DNA of 64,000 bases from Candidatus Heimdallarchaeota archaeon (GTDB lineage Archaea; Asgardarchaeota; Heimdallarchaeia; Heimdallarchaeales; Heimdallarchaeaceae): NCBI GenBank assembly GCA_018238545.1, contig JABCTC010000001.1:88977-152976 (forward strand), in the 5' to 3' direction. The notes under the pieces were generated by a model. That model was not told where the DNA came from and searched no databases. It saw only the letters and a list, made by a program, of their open reading frames with translations. Below, piece by piece: positions 55,066 to 64,000 of the stretch (positions within the stretch are counted from its first letter, which is position 1; each line of letters opens with the position of its first letter). Made by a program: the position numbers and the translations under genes.

Positions 55066-55761
55066 ATGTCTAATTCGACATACAACGGCTTCATTGTCAT
55101 ACTAGGTTTTTGTATCATAAGTTTACCAATAATATTCATTTCTTTGAGCACAGCTCCCCCTCCTTTAACTCAGTTTCAAAGTACCATGAATATTGTATCT
55201 ATTCCTGGAGATGCATTAAGTGAAGAAGTACTGGAAAATATGAAAAATATTAATGGTAGTACACCTGATCTCTTCGATGATATCTCAACAATCCCTCAAC
55301 TCGTAAATATTAACAATATTTCTGAATTAATATTTACTGAAAATGAATTTATAAGCAATTACAGTATGGATGTTTATACAGGATTTAGTAAAGAAGTCCA
55401 TCTTTTCATCCTAGATATGGTGATAACTACAGTATCCACTGTTGATGTGGCAAAGAACACTTTTGTGGAATTATTTGATGATACAAATGGAACCATGCTT
55501 TCTTACATGTATATGTTAGATGATTGGAATTCATATTATTTCACAGAATCTAACTATCCCTCTGTTAATGAAACCATAGAAACAATCTATACAAACTTTG
55601 GACCTTTAACTCTTGAATATATGGTTACAATATCTTTCTTTGCAGATTTGGATATTAACGGAACACAAACAACTACAAGTTTCGAACGTTTGATATTTGT
55701 AGATGATTCTGGAATTGTTCTGTTCTTCCTTACCAATGAGGTTGCATGGGAAATAAAATAA
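55066..55761 (+). CDS. Membrane-anchored extracellular protein, unknown
   Basis: This 231-aa protein has one N-terminal hydrophobic segment (FIVILGFCIISLPIIFISLS) and a hydrophilic body with many NxS/T sequons, suggesting an exposed domain. No family recognised. It follows another surface protein gene and precedes lipoate ligase by about 25 bp. Confidence 0.6.
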   Translation: MSNSTYNGFIVILGFCIISLPIIFISLSTAPPPLTQFQSTMNIVSIPGDALSEEVLENMKNINGSTPDLFDDISTIPQLVNINNISELIFTENEFISNYSMDVYTGFSKEVHLFILDMVITTVSTVDVAKNTFVELFDDTNGTMLSYMYMLDDWNSYYFTESNYPSVNETIETIYTNFGPLTLEYMVTISFFADLDINGTQTTTSFERLIFVDDSGIVLFFLTNEVAWEIK

Positions 55762-55785
55762 CTTGATTTCTTTTTGTGTGGTAAA

Positions 55786-56877
55786 ATGTTAAAAGAATGG
55801 CGATTGTTAAATTTAGGCGAGGTTCCTTGGAAGAGGACCCAATCGATATACCATGCATTAGCTTTAGTTCAAGAAGAATTAAAAACACCAAACACTCTTA
55901 TAATTATTTGGCCCAATAAACCCTTTGTGTGTATAGGTCTTCATCAAATTATTGACACTTCTATTGATTTAAAGAATATCCTTTCCATGAATTTACCTTA
56001 TATCAGAAGAGCTTGTGGTGGAGGATCAGTTTATTTGAATAATGAGCAGATATTCTACCAAATAATATGTAGAGAAAAAGAATATCCAAAAGATATGCAA
56101 GAGTTTTATAAATTGTTTTTAGCTCCTGCCGTTAAAACTTATAGGCACTTTGATATTCCCGCACAGTTTGTGCCTGTAAATGACATAGTTGCCGATAATA
56201 GAAAAATAAGTGGAAATGGTGCAGTAACCTATAACAACTCAAAGGTTCTTGTTGGTAATTTTATTATTGATTTTCCTGCTCAGAACATGTCTAAAATTCT
56301 TAAAGTTCCTGATGAGAAATTTAGAGATAAAATAGCCTCTACTCTAGAAGAAAGAATGGGAAGTTTTAGGTATTTCTTGAATAAAATCCCTTCAAGAGAA
56401 GAAATAATCTCAGAATATATTGTAAATTTTGAGAAGAAATTAACTATTAAACTCATTGAAGGGGAATTACTACAAGAGGAAATTGATAAGATACAAGAAA
56501 TAGAAAATTTGTATGACACTGATGATTGGCTTTACTATGTTGAAAAAACTGGACGTGAAACATATCAACAAAAAATAAAAAGTGGGACATATTTCACATC
56601 AATTATCAAAAAATTGCCTGGAGGATTAATCAATTTATTCCTACATTTTGATGAGGATAAATTACAGGATATTATTATCTCAGGAGATTTTAGCTTAAAT
56701 CCACCTTTTGTACTTCATGAGATTGAAGCAGGATTAAAAGGTATTCCAATTGATTATGATGTCATAAGAATCAAACTAGGAACACTTCTCGATGAAAAAG
56801 ATGTAGAAATGCCAGGGATACAAAGAGAAGAATTAGCAAAGTTAATTGTAGAGGCTTATGATAAACTGAAAAAATAA
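55786..56877 (+). CDS. lplA: Lipoate-protein ligase A
   Basis: The catalytic domain (residues 1-240) has RRACGGGSVYL, the lipoyl-adenylate loop, and the lysine motif KISGNGA. The last 110 residues (GLINLFLHFDEDKLQDIIIS) resemble the accessory C-terminal domain of LplA, encoded separately as LplB in some archaea. It attaches lipoate to lipoyl-domain or glycine-cleavage H proteins. ATG 55786 is chosen; a TTG four codons earlier is possible. Confidence 0.85.
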   Translation: MLKEWRLLNLGEVPWKRTQSIYHALALVQEELKTPNTLIIIWPNKPFVCIGLHQIIDTSIDLKNILSMNLPYIRRACGGGSVYLNNEQIFYQIICREKEYPKDMQEFYKLFLAPAVKTYRHFDIPAQFVPVNDIVADNRKISGNGAVTYNNSKVLVGNFIIDFPAQNMSKILKVPDEKFRDKIASTLEERMGSFRYFLNKIPSREEIISEYIVNFEKKLTIKLIEGELLQEEIDKIQEIENLYDTDDWLYYVEKTGRETYQQKIKSGTYFTSIIKKLPGGLINLFLHFDEDKLQDIIISGDFSLNPPFVLHEIEAGLKGIPIDYDVIRIKLGTLLDEKDVEMPGIQREELAKLIVEAYDKLKK

Positions 56878-56933
56878 CTAATGTCACACCCATTACTTTT
56901 TTAAATTACTTAATTAGATAATATTCGGTTTAT

Positions 56934-57794
56934 ATGAAAGTAAAAGTTTTTACTGATATTACTACATTTATTCCTGAAGAACTTGCAAAGGAGTATGATA
57001 TAGATTTTACAGATCTTTCTGTTCTAATGGAAGATGGTGTACATAAGGAGAAATCCATTGACCGAGAGGATTTCATTAACAAAATGAAAGACATGGATCC
57101 TTATCCTACAACAAGTCAACCAAATGCTCATGATTACCTTGAATCTTTTCAAAAAATTTTGAGTGAAGGATATGACCATGTGTTCTATATTGCGTTGAGT
57201 TTAAATCTTTCTAACGCTCAGAATTCTGCACATCAAGCTGTTAAGAAACTGAAGAAAGGACAAGTTACTATTTATGATAGTGAAATCATGGGAGCTTGTC
57301 AAGGTATTATGGCTTTATCTGCATCAAAACTCTTTAAGAAAGGGAAAAGCATCGATGAAGTTATTACTTATCTTGATAGTCTTAAGGATAAGATATACGG
57401 AGCAGGTTTATCTTCGAGCTTTGATATCTTATTCAAAACAGGAAAGGTGAAAAAAGGAGCAGCTATCTCTGTGATTTCTTCTGTCATGAAATTGAAACCC
57501 ATGTTTGAGCTCAATTTCGAAAAAGGTATTATAAGTTTAGGTGGCGGAAAAGGTTTCAAAGGTGCAGTAAAGAAGATTATGGAAAATATCCAAGAGAAGA
57601 CCGATCCTGAATCTGAATACGTTCTTATTCTTAGTGATGCTCTCTCTCCAAATCTTATGATGACAATGGAAAAAGAAATTAAAAAGATTAGAAAAATAAA
57701 GGAAGTTTATTACTGGCCTATATCAGTTATTGCTGCACATACATTAGGCAAAGGAGCCGTTACTGTAGTATTAGGGCCTTCTTGGGAGATTTAA
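56934..57794 (+). CDS. DegV-family fatty-acid-binding protein (copy 2)
   Basis: This 286-aa protein is diverged from the copy at 22715: KVFTDITTFIPEEL at the start, TTSQPNAHDYLESF and ALSLNLSNAQNSAHQA in the ligand pocket. The usual SGS of the pocket is replaced by LSN. It probably binds a lipid. It ends seven bases before the convergent methyltransferase. Confidence 0.8.
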   Translation: MKVKVFTDITTFIPEELAKEYDIDFTDLSVLMEDGVHKEKSIDREDFINKMKDMDPYPTTSQPNAHDYLESFQKILSEGYDHVFYIALSLNLSNAQNSAHQAVKKLKKGQVTIYDSEIMGACQGIMALSASKLFKKGKSIDEVITYLDSLKDKIYGAGLSSSFDILFKTGKVKKGAAISVISSVMKLKPMFELNFEKGIISLGGGKGFKGAVKKIMENIQEKTDPESEYVLILSDALSPNLMMTMEKEIKKIRKIKEVYYWPISVIAAHTLGKGAVTVVLGPSWEI

Positions 57795-57800
57795 TCTCCA

Positions 57801-59027
57801 TTATCTTTCTTTTTTGAAAATAAGTATATTTTCTTTTTGCATTATATTATAGAGACCAAAAATTATTTTATCTATATTTCGTTCTAATTTATAGCCCATA
57901 TTCTGGAACTGGTTTATGGTCATTTCTACTGTTTTGATTTCTTCCTTGTTAATTCTAGCATTACCGATAATTATGACACAGTATTTGTCTTTCTTTAGTA
58001 CTCTATCCATTTCCAGATATATTTTTTCCATGTCTTTATTGTAACTTGAAATCTTGTTTTTACCTTTACCTCTAACACCTATGAAGTCATTTCTTATAAT
58101 TTCAATATCATGTCCTAGAGCTGAAAGAGCATGTTTATCATTTTCTACATAATCTAGAGCAATAGAATAAGGAGGTGATGAAACAATACCATCGATTGAA
58201 TTTGAATTTAATTTCAACTCTCTCGAATCTCCTTTGTAAATGTCAACTTTTCCTAGTTTGAGCTTGTGGTTTTTTTGTAAATCTGCATAATCAGAAACAG
58301 AAGTTATCATTTTTGCTGAATTCTTCAGGAATGATTTTCTAAAATCTTTCTTTCTTCTTCTTATCTTGTCGCTATGAGCTATTAGTTCTGAAACCTTGAA
58401 GAAATTTCTAACTTCCGGTTTCTCTATTGAACTAGTTATTTGAGAAATTTTAGTGCTTATTTCTTCTTCTTGATGTCCTTGTAATTTACCAAGTTCTTCT
58501 TCAATTTCAATTTGATTATAGATAATATCATCAATATAGTATATGGAATTGGTTTTCACTTGAGAGATTAAACTACATACTTCTGATACATCAACTCCAA
58601 TACAGTTGATTCCTAATAATTGAGCTTCTAAAGCTGCAGTTCCACTACCTACAAAAGGATCTAGAATAGTTTCGCCTTCTTTTACTTTCATGTAGTTGAT
58701 TAAAGCCCGAATCATTTGAGGGTGGAATTTTCCTTTATATGGATAGAACCAATGCGTAAGATATTGGTTTATTGACCTTGTGATATTTTTAGAAGTTATA
58801 TCGTTATACAGACTTGATCTTGAAAGAGCAGATCCAAAGTAAGCTGTGCGTGAAAGAAACTGTTCTAGATTGGTAATTTCTTTGACAGAGAAATTACGGA
58901 AATCCTCCGATACTTTGTATTCAACATCAAAACTTTGCAATTCTAACTGGGCAAGAACTAGTTCATAGATGAATTGCACATTCCAAAATAGTTCAATGTT
59001 TTTGAAGTTGTTTCTACTATCATTCAT
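57801..59027 (-). CDS. Orphan DNA methyltransferase, N4-cytosine/N6-adenine type
   Basis: This 408-aa enzyme has the SAM motif LDPFVGSGTAALEA (122-135) and the catalytic motif SSPPYSIALDY (283-293). SPPY favours cytosine-N4 methylation; adenine-N6 is possible. Motif order is SAM-binding first, catalytic second. No restriction endonuclease or specificity gene is adjacent, so it is a solitary methyltransferase or a remnant of a system. Confidence 0.8.
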   Translation of the reverse strand: MNDSRNNFKNIELFWNVQFIYELVLAQLELQSFDVEYKVSEDFRNFSVKEITNLEQFLSRTAYFGSALSRSSLYNDITSKNITRSINQYLTHWFYPYKGKFHPQMIRALINYMKVKEGETILDPFVGSGTAALEAQLLGINCIGVDVSEVCSLISQVKTNSIYYIDDIIYNQIEIEEELGKLQGHQEEEISTKISQITSSIEKPEVRNFFKVSELIAHSDKIRRRKKDFRKSFLKNSAKMITSVSDYADLQKNHKLKLGKVDIYKGDSRELKLNSNSIDGIVSSPPYSIALDYVENDKHALSALGHDIEIIRNDFIGVRGKGKNKISSYNKDMEKIYLEMDRVLKKDKYCVIIIGNARINKEEIKTVEMTINQFQNMGYKLERNIDKIIFGLYNIMQKENILIFKKER

Positions 59028-59147
59028 CTATAAACACTACCTTCAATATAATCAGTGTTCTTTCCCCTTCTTTATGCCTTTAAATCATTGATTTAAAAAT
59101 CTATACAGTGCGAAAGATTTTAATTTAAGCTGATTGATGAAGTTTTG

Positions 59148-59912
59148 ATGGAAGAGATAGCTATATTCTATGGATTGATGATTGCCTCTGTTGTTATAGC
59201 TGTTGCGATGTTTATATTATTACTTTTCATCTCTGCTCCTTATGGAAGACATGTACGAAGAGGATGGGGACCAAGCATTTCAAGCAAAGCAGGTTGGATA
59301 ATTATGGAAACTCCTGCTGTAATTATTTTTGGCGTTATTTTAGCTTTCAGCGAAAGAAGATTTGATCTCATCCCTTTAGCTTTTGCTTTTCTCTGGTTAT
59401 CCCATTATATTCAAAGAGATTTGATTTTTCCATTTTTCCTAAGGACAAACAAACGAATGCCTCTTATCATCATGTTCTTTGGTATGTTGTTCCAAACATC
59501 AAATACTTACTTAAATGCACGTTGGATTTTTGTTTTTGCACCTGAGGATTATTATCACGAGAACTGGTTTCTGGATCCTAGATTCATTATAGGTGTTATC
59601 TTGTTCATAATCGGTTATATCATCAATAGACATTCTGATATCATACTTAGAGATCTAAGAAAACCAGGTGAAAAAGGATATAAAATACCTTTTGGAGGAT
59701 TTTATCGTTTTGTGTCAAGTCCTAATTATCTAGGCGAGATAGTACTTTGGACAGGTTGGGCTTTGGTAACATGGAGCCTTCCAGGATTGCTATTCATAGT
59801 ATGGACACTAGCTAATCTTATTCCTAGAGCAAAATCTCATCATGCTTGGTACAAAGAAACATTTGAAGATTATCCTGAAAAACGAAAAATTATTTTTCCA
59901 TTTATTTATTAG
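59148..59912 (+). CDS. Steroid 5-alpha-reductase (SRD5A)-like membrane reductase
   Basis: This 254-aa polytopic membrane protein follows the eukaryotic SRD5A1 pattern end to end: PYGRH (31-35), WIIMETPA (50-57), HYIQRDLIFPFFLR (86-99), DPRFIIG (143-149), INRHSDIILRDLRKPGEKGY (159-178), KIPFGGFYRF (179-188), SSPNYLGEIVLW (190-201), HHAWYKETFEDYP (231-243) and a terminal PFIY. In eukaryotes the family uses NADPH to reduce a delta-4 double bond of steroids or polyprenols. An isoprenoid lipid substrate is plausible in an archaeon (inference). It is full length, with the start at ATG 59148. Confidence 0.85.
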   Translation: MEEIAIFYGLMIASVVIAVAMFILLLFISAPYGRHVRRGWGPSISSKAGWIIMETPAVIIFGVILAFSERRFDLIPLAFAFLWLSHYIQRDLIFPFFLRTNKRMPLIIMFFGMLFQTSNTYLNARWIFVFAPEDYYHENWFLDPRFIIGVILFIIGYIINRHSDIILRDLRKPGEKGYKIPFGGFYRFVSSPNYLGEIVLWTGWALVTWSLPGLLFIVWTLANLIPRAKSHHAWYKETFEDYPEKRKIIFPFIY

Positions 59913-59954
59913 ATTAATTTGTTACATTAGTAAAAGATTTATCTTTACGATATT

Positions 59955-60605
59955 TCATTTTTCTAACAATTCCAGAAGATCATTTTTGTTTACTAGTCTA
60001 TAACTTGGCTTATAGTTAGTTCGATAAGTTTCAGAGTGATGAATGAGTGGCATTTCAGAACTTTTTTCTATACTTTCAGTTAACCTAAGAATTACCTTAA
60101 TCCACTGAAGTACCATATATTCCTCTCTTTCAGATGTCACGATGAAACCATTTTCACTTAAATCAACAAGCTCTTTCCAGTTTTCTCTAAAAACCTTAGT
60201 GGATTTTGGTGTAGATTTTTCAGCTTTTAGCATCAAGTTCCATAATTCATGTAATTTACCTAAATTGTCATTTTTCCACACTCTAAGGTTGATTCTACAA
60301 AGATCTGTTTTATTGTTTAGTATGTCAAATAATCTCTCATTTGGACGAGGTTTTGATGCCAAATTTAACTCTTCATTAAGGTATTGAACAACAATCTCTT
60401 GATTTCGATTTGAAAGAAGGTGTGTCCATCCACAAGAGCCTTGAAAAACAAATTTGTAGATGTCTTGCCATTCTAATTTTGGATAACTCTCAATATGTTC
60501 TATTATCGGTTGGATTGATAAACGAGTAGAAGTATCAAGTTTAAGAGATAGAGAATTACCGGATATTTTAGGTATCAAGCTCTTGAATTCTGTTAAAAGT
60601 TTCAT
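59955..60605 (-). CDS. Conserved protein of unknown function
   Basis: This 216-aa soluble protein has blocks that look conserved: FQGSCGWTHLL, RINLRVWK and PLIHHSETYRTNYKPSYRLV near the end. I recall similar HSExYRxxYxPxYRLV proteins in bacteria without a known role. His and Tyr in those blocks could form an active site. It stands alone, convergent with the SRD5A-like gene. Confidence 0.6.
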   Translation of the reverse strand: MKLLTEFKSLIPKISGNSLSLKLDTSTRLSIQPIIEHIESYPKLEWQDIYKFVFQGSCGWTHLLSNRNQEIVVQYLNEELNLASKPRPNERLFDILNNKTDLCRINLRVWKNDNLGKLHELWNLMLKAEKSTPKSTKVFRENWKELVDLSENGFIVTSEREEYMVLQWIKVILRLTESIEKSSEMPLIHHSETYRTNYKPSYRLVNKNDLLELLEK

Positions 60606-60746
60606 TCAAACAAAAATAAAATTATACTTTCTAAAGATTTTGGGTGAAATGTTTTCAATAAGTGTTGAAAATGTTGCATATCTGTAAGTTTTATCATGTA
60701 AACTTATAAACCAGAAATGTCCTTGATTATACTTAGATGTGATTAA

Positions 60747-61299
60747 ATGAAAAAGGAACGAAGTTTAATTTTTGTTAGTATTTTAGTAATATTACTCTTT
60801 GCTGTTCTTACTCCCGTAAGTCTTCAAGCAAATGACCAAAAGCCTTTTGTGAATAATGAAAGTAGTCTAGAGGCCACTATCACTTCAACAATTTATATTC
60901 ATAATAATGCTGAATTACAGGCTCTAGCAATTTCTTGTTCTGGGAGTCCTGGTTCTGGATCTCCAGCAGATCCTTGGATAATCAGAGATTTAGTAATAAA
61001 TACTACAGATACACTTGGTTTAAGAATAGATGATACGACTGAATACTTTGAGATTCTCAATTGTACAGTAACAGCTAGCTGGGGTATCTATCTCGATAAT
61101 TTAGCTGATAGTACAGCTCGAATCAGGAATAATACTGTCATTAATTGTGATTCATATGGTATTTACCTTTACATGGCAAATGGAACTAATTATACTTATT
61201 CATGAATTCAGTATATCACAGATAGGTTTTTGGGGTTTAATCATATCCATTATGAGTCTATTTGTTGTATTAAATAGGATTAGAAAACGAAAGAACTAG
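60747..61299 (+). pseudogene. Truncated and frameshifted surface beta-helix protein
   Basis: A signal peptide (FVSILVILLFAVLTPVSLQA) is followed by the start of a right-handed beta-helix (GSPADPWIIRDLVINTTDTL, NCTVTASWGIYLD). The frame stops at 61205. In the next frame, from 61204 to a TAG at 61299, the typical C-terminal anchor remains (GFWGLIISIMSLFVVLN then RIRKRKN). An internal deletion or frameshift has removed most of the repeats. Confidence 0.72.
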
Positions 61300-61323
61300 T
61301 TTTTTTCTTTTTTCTCTTTTTTT
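61300..61323. terminator. T-rich tract between convergent fragments
   Basis: A T/C-only stretch directly follows the anchor stop at 61299 on the plus strand and fits a U-tract terminator. Confidence 0.4.
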
Positions 61324-61371
61324 CAAATATTATAATATATTTTGGTAAAATGAAATAAAAGAAGGGAAAAG

Positions 61372-61596
61372 TTATCTCTTCCTTTTTATAAACAAACCAG
61401 ATAATAATAAAACTGCAAAAATTCCAACAAATAGTGCAAAAGAACTTTCTGCTGTTTCCATACTCTCGTCAGGGAAATCATATGGGTTATTTGGATTGGT
61501 TCCGTGTAGAATTTCCCATCCGTCTTGGTGAGAATCTCCATCAGAGTCGTTGTTGAAAGGGTTGCAACCATAGATATATTCTAGAAAATTATTCAA
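61372..61596 (-). pseudogene. C-terminal fragment of a Ca-binding surface protein
   Basis: The frame holds calcium-binding (thrombospondin type 3-like) repeats, NPFNNDSDGDSHQDGWEILH, then a linker and a membrane anchor (FALFVGIFAVLLLSGLF then IKRKR). The open frame continues upstream to about 61690 without a signal peptide, so the N-terminal part is missing. Remains of a larger adhesin. Confidence 0.65.
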
Positions 61597-61773
61597 TGAA
61601 TCGTTATCTGGGTCATCCCAAGCATCATTGTAATCAAGAGAAAAAGAAAATAATACTCTTTTTCCTTTTTTTTCCTTTTCTTTAGTATTTTGATTTTTGG
61701 AAAAATCTTAAATAGAAATCAAATCAATTTATTATTTAACAAGATAAAGATAAAATTCAGGAGATACTTGAGA

Positions 61774-62634
61774 ATGATACCCACAAAACAATTTGGTCGT
61801 ACTCAACATGCTAGTTCTCGAATCATTTTTGGTTCATATGCTTTAAGTAAAGCAACACAAGAGGAAGCTGATCGCTCTCTTAATACGTTAATGGAATATG
61901 GAATAAATCATATTGACACTGCACCTATGTACGGTAATGCTGAGAAGTGTATTGGTTCTTGGATGGGACGACATCGCAATGATTTCTTCCTCGCAACCAA
62001 GACTCGAAGTCGTTCATACACAGGAGCTTGGAAAGATCTTCAAAAATCTCTCAATAATCTGAAAGTTGACACTATAGACCTTTGGCAGATGCATGGTTTG
62101 ACCAACCCAGTAGGGTGGGAAAAGGCGATGGGTCCTGGTGGTACGTTGGAGGCTTTTATTGAAGCTCGTGACCGGGGGTTGGTAAGATTTCTTGGTGTAA
62201 CAGGTCATGGTTACAAAGTCCCAACAGTTCACCTGCGAAGCTTAGAGCGTTTTGATTTTGATACTGTTTTATTACCTTACAACTATTTATTTATGCAAAA
62301 ATCTCGTTATGCAACTGCTTTCAATGAGTTAATTGAATTGTGCAAAAAGCGTAACGTTGCAGTACAAACAATCAAATCAATTGCTAGGAGACCGTGGGAA
62401 GGAACAAGGAATTTCAATACTTATTTCTATGAACCGTTAGAAACTCAGATTGCTATTGATAAATCTGTACATTGGTCTTTAGGTTTATCAGAAAGTTTTG
62501 TGATTACAGCAGGTGACATGCAGGTTCTACCTAAGATGTTGGATGCTGCTAAGCGGTTTGAGAAGAGACCATCTGATGCAGAAATGAACACAATTGTAGA
62601 TAAATATGATATCCAACCAATTTTTAGTTACTAG
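61774..62634 (+). CDS. Aldo/keto reductase
   Basis: This 286-aa enzyme with the AKR barrel has the catalytic tetrad visible: Asp and Tyr in IDTAPMYGNAE, Lys in LATKTR and His in LWQMHG. It starts at ATG 61774 behind GGAG; the frame runs further upstream without protein character. It reduces aldehydes or ketones with NADPH. An RxxYxxA-type cofactor end near the C terminus is weak. No partner gene is adjacent. Confidence 0.85.
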   Translation: MIPTKQFGRTQHASSRIIFGSYALSKATQEEADRSLNTLMEYGINHIDTAPMYGNAEKCIGSWMGRHRNDFFLATKTRSRSYTGAWKDLQKSLNNLKVDTIDLWQMHGLTNPVGWEKAMGPGGTLEAFIEARDRGLVRFLGVTGHGYKVPTVHLRSLERFDFDTVLLPYNYLFMQKSRYATAFNELIELCKKRNVAVQTIKSIARRPWEGTRNFNTYFYEPLETQIAIDKSVHWSLGLSESFVITAGDMQVLPKMLDAAKRFEKRPSDAEMNTIVDKYDIQPIFSY

Positions 62635-62743
62635 TTATTTAACACTGATTCTTCTTGATTAATTAACGTGTAAGTTTTTCAATAATATTTAATAGGTTAA
62701 ACAGCGGATTTATATTTTAGATGTAAATACATCAAAAAAATAA

Positions 62744-62944
62744 GTTCCTTTTGGATCTTATAGAGAGATTCCAGCAGCTGTGACAATTAACTATGTCACT
62801 GGTAACCTAGCAGCTGGTAACTATACAATAGGAGTTTATTGGAAATCAATATATGCCAAGGCAGACACAAATTACTTGATTGGATATACTTCACCTAATT
62901 TTGCATTTCCAAGATCAATTTGGGTACAAGAAATAATAACATAG
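62744..62944 (+). pseudogene. Remnant of an extracellular protein
   Basis: A 66-codon stretch with no start codon reads YREIPAAVTINYVTGNLAAG, then NYTIGVYWKSIY and on to a TAG at 62944. It has the Thr/Asn/Tyr-rich composition of secreted beta proteins and looks like the tail of a lost gene. The rest of the 62635-63026 gap holds nothing I can support. Confidence 0.4.
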
Positions 62945-63026
62945 TTTTCTCCTTTTTTATTTTTTTCTAAAACTCTCTCATCTTTGTGATATCCTTGAAG
63001 GGATTTTATGTTGATTTGTTTGCTAA

Positions 63027-63662
63027 TTAACTACTATTAGAACTGTTTTCTGTATTATATTTTCTTAACATTCCCCAATTTGTTAGATCAGTATTAGGAA
63101 TCTTTATTTCTCCAACTACGTTAAAACCATATCTCTCATAAATAGCAAGATTTTCTTGAGACATCGTCTCCAGAAAACAGGAAATTTGTTGTGTGTCAAG
63201 ATATTTCAAGAAGGGTCTAATTAGTTTACTAGCAAAACCTTTTCCTTGATATTTAGGTGCTACTCCAATGGGGGATAAAACCCAATGTGGTTCTTTCACC
63301 AAGTTTTCTCGTAGTGTTTTAATATGATCGTTCATACCTTCAATTATTTTCATGATCTTGGGTCCTAGTTTGAGAACCATCTTTATCCCACCTGATTTGA
63401 CTGATTTCCAGTAAGAGAAGTCTGAATGATAAGAGGGTATCCAGATTGCAACGCCTTCAAACTTTTCTGATGTAGTATAAACTTGTCCATATCTCCTGCC
63501 ATATTTAACTATATATTCAATATATGCCGTAAGAGCTTCTTTCTTATTATCAACATTTGAAAACATATGGTTGCACATTGGTTCATCAGCAAATGCCTCT
63601 ACTAAACAATCTATAGCTTTTTGAATATTATTTCTTTTTACTCTAATTAAATGATTCAGCAT
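63027..63662 (-). CDS. GNAT-family N-acetyltransferase
   Basis: This 211-aa protein has the acetyl-CoA loop LSPIGVAPKYQGKGFASKLI and the following YERYGFNVVGE, both GNAT hallmarks. The N-terminal IQKAIDCLVEAFADEP matches the small-molecule branch seen near drug-modifying acetyltransferases. The acceptor is unknown. Stand-alone gene. Confidence 0.83.
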   Translation of the reverse strand: MLNHLIRVKRNNIQKAIDCLVEAFADEPMCNHMFSNVDNKKEALTAYIEYIVKYGRRYGQVYTTSEKFEGVAIWIPSYHSDFSYWKSVKSGGIKMVLKLGPKIMKIIEGMNDHIKTLRENLVKEPHWVLSPIGVAPKYQGKGFASKLIRPFLKYLDTQQISCFLETMSQENLAIYERYGFNVVGEIKIPNTDLTNWGMLRKYNTENSSNSS

Positions 63663-63940
63663 TATGCTATGTACAGTGAATTTCTTAAATAATAATGTTT
63701 TGGCATTAGAATGACTTTTAACGTCTATTTCTTACATAACTCAATAATATACTTCACTACTCAGAGTAGTTATTGTCTTGTTTCTTCTTGGAGGAGTAGC
63801 TTTTATAATTTGGGTAATTTTTTATTTTAACTATTATTTTATTAATATGCTTTTGTCTTTTTGTCTTCTTAGTGTGGAAATCTAGAAAAATTTTAGTGAT
63901 AGTACGGGTGTTTTTATAGTGAACTCTAGGTCAACGAAGG

Positions 63941-64000
63941 ATGGCAAAGGTACTGCGTGCAGAGCGTATAGAAGTGGAGTATCATCCAGCACTGAGCAGA
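63941..64000 (+). CDS. Start of a gene cut by the window edge
   Basis: Twenty codons from ATG 63941 (MAKVLRAERIEVEYHPALSR) with AAGG just upstream run off the end. Codon use is richer in G and C than in the neighbours, hinting at recent transfer or a mobile-element gene. No function can be assigned. Confidence 0.35.
   Translation, partial: MAKVLRAERIEVEYHPALSR

Noticed and set aside
63766..63890. Short hydrophobic frame near the right end
   Set aside because: T-rich DNA readily yields Phe/Leu/Ile runs. There is no start codon with a leader signal, so it cannot be told from chance.
1..64000. tRNA, rRNA and CRISPR arrays
   Set aside because: I looked for T-arm-like GGTTCRA motifs with cloverleaf partners and for regularly spaced 25-40 bp repeats and found none. 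The only phased repeats are the 13-bp operators.

Overview
The window is AT-rich, gene-dense archaeal DNA. Several genes point to an Asgard archaeon, possibly of the Heimdallarchaeia group: an Arf-type small GTPase with a C-terminal sensory-like domain, a close relative of eukaryotic steroid 5-alpha-reductase, long TPR proteins, many C-terminally anchored surface proteins, TATA-box promoters with short leaders, and an ADP-forming acyl-CoA synthetase. This placement is inferred from gene content; the window holds no rRNA or tRNA to settle it.

Layout. 1-8.5 kb: partial acyl-CoA synthetase, GTPase, a large aromatic-rich surface repeat protein, an MNT/HEPN toxin-antitoxin pair lying between two 80-bp direct repeats, an L-threonine-dehydrogenase-like SDR, and a serine hydrolase gene broken by a structured insertion. 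8.6-22.4 kb: a membrane/lipid locus. It contains two copies of a cassette (radical SAM/SPASM enzyme, 28-33 aa micro-ORF, PAP2 enzyme of inositol-phosphorylceramide-synthase type). Between the copies lie an MMPL/RND exporter and a winged-helix/methyltransferase-like regulator. A TetR regulator and a patatin lipase follow. Both radical SAM promoters carry a tandem array of 13-bp palindromic units covering the TATA box. 22.7-37.1 kb: mostly metabolism (DegV, IMP dehydrogenase, RdhA-like Fe-S protein, DUF72, lysine 6-aminotransferase, formiminoglutamate/THF pathway, CoA-type Nudix), plus a frameshifted TPR gene and two small-RNA candidates. 37.1-44 kb: a tight operon of three unrecognised genes, two CBS-protein/CPA2-antiporter modules, and a scar joining half an antiporter to the tail of a P-type ATPase. 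44-53 kb: hydrolase, TPR protein, rubredoxin, zinc-ribbon genes, an MFS/GH2 breakpoint scar, and a copper operon (two HMA chaperones plus CopA). 53-64 kb: surface proteins, lipoate ligase, a second DegV, an orphan DNA methyltransferase, the steroid-reductase homologue, decayed surface-protein fragments, an aldo/keto reductase and a GNAT.

The most interesting parts are the duplicated radical SAM/micro-ORF/PAP2 cassette with its shared 13-bp operators, and a structured RNA or element (29.1 and 48.5 kb) whose two copies show compensatory base changes. The insertion in the hydrolase gene may be a third, longer relative. Several rearrangement scars (7.2, 25.9, 43.3 and 49.5 kb) show an actively reshuffled region.
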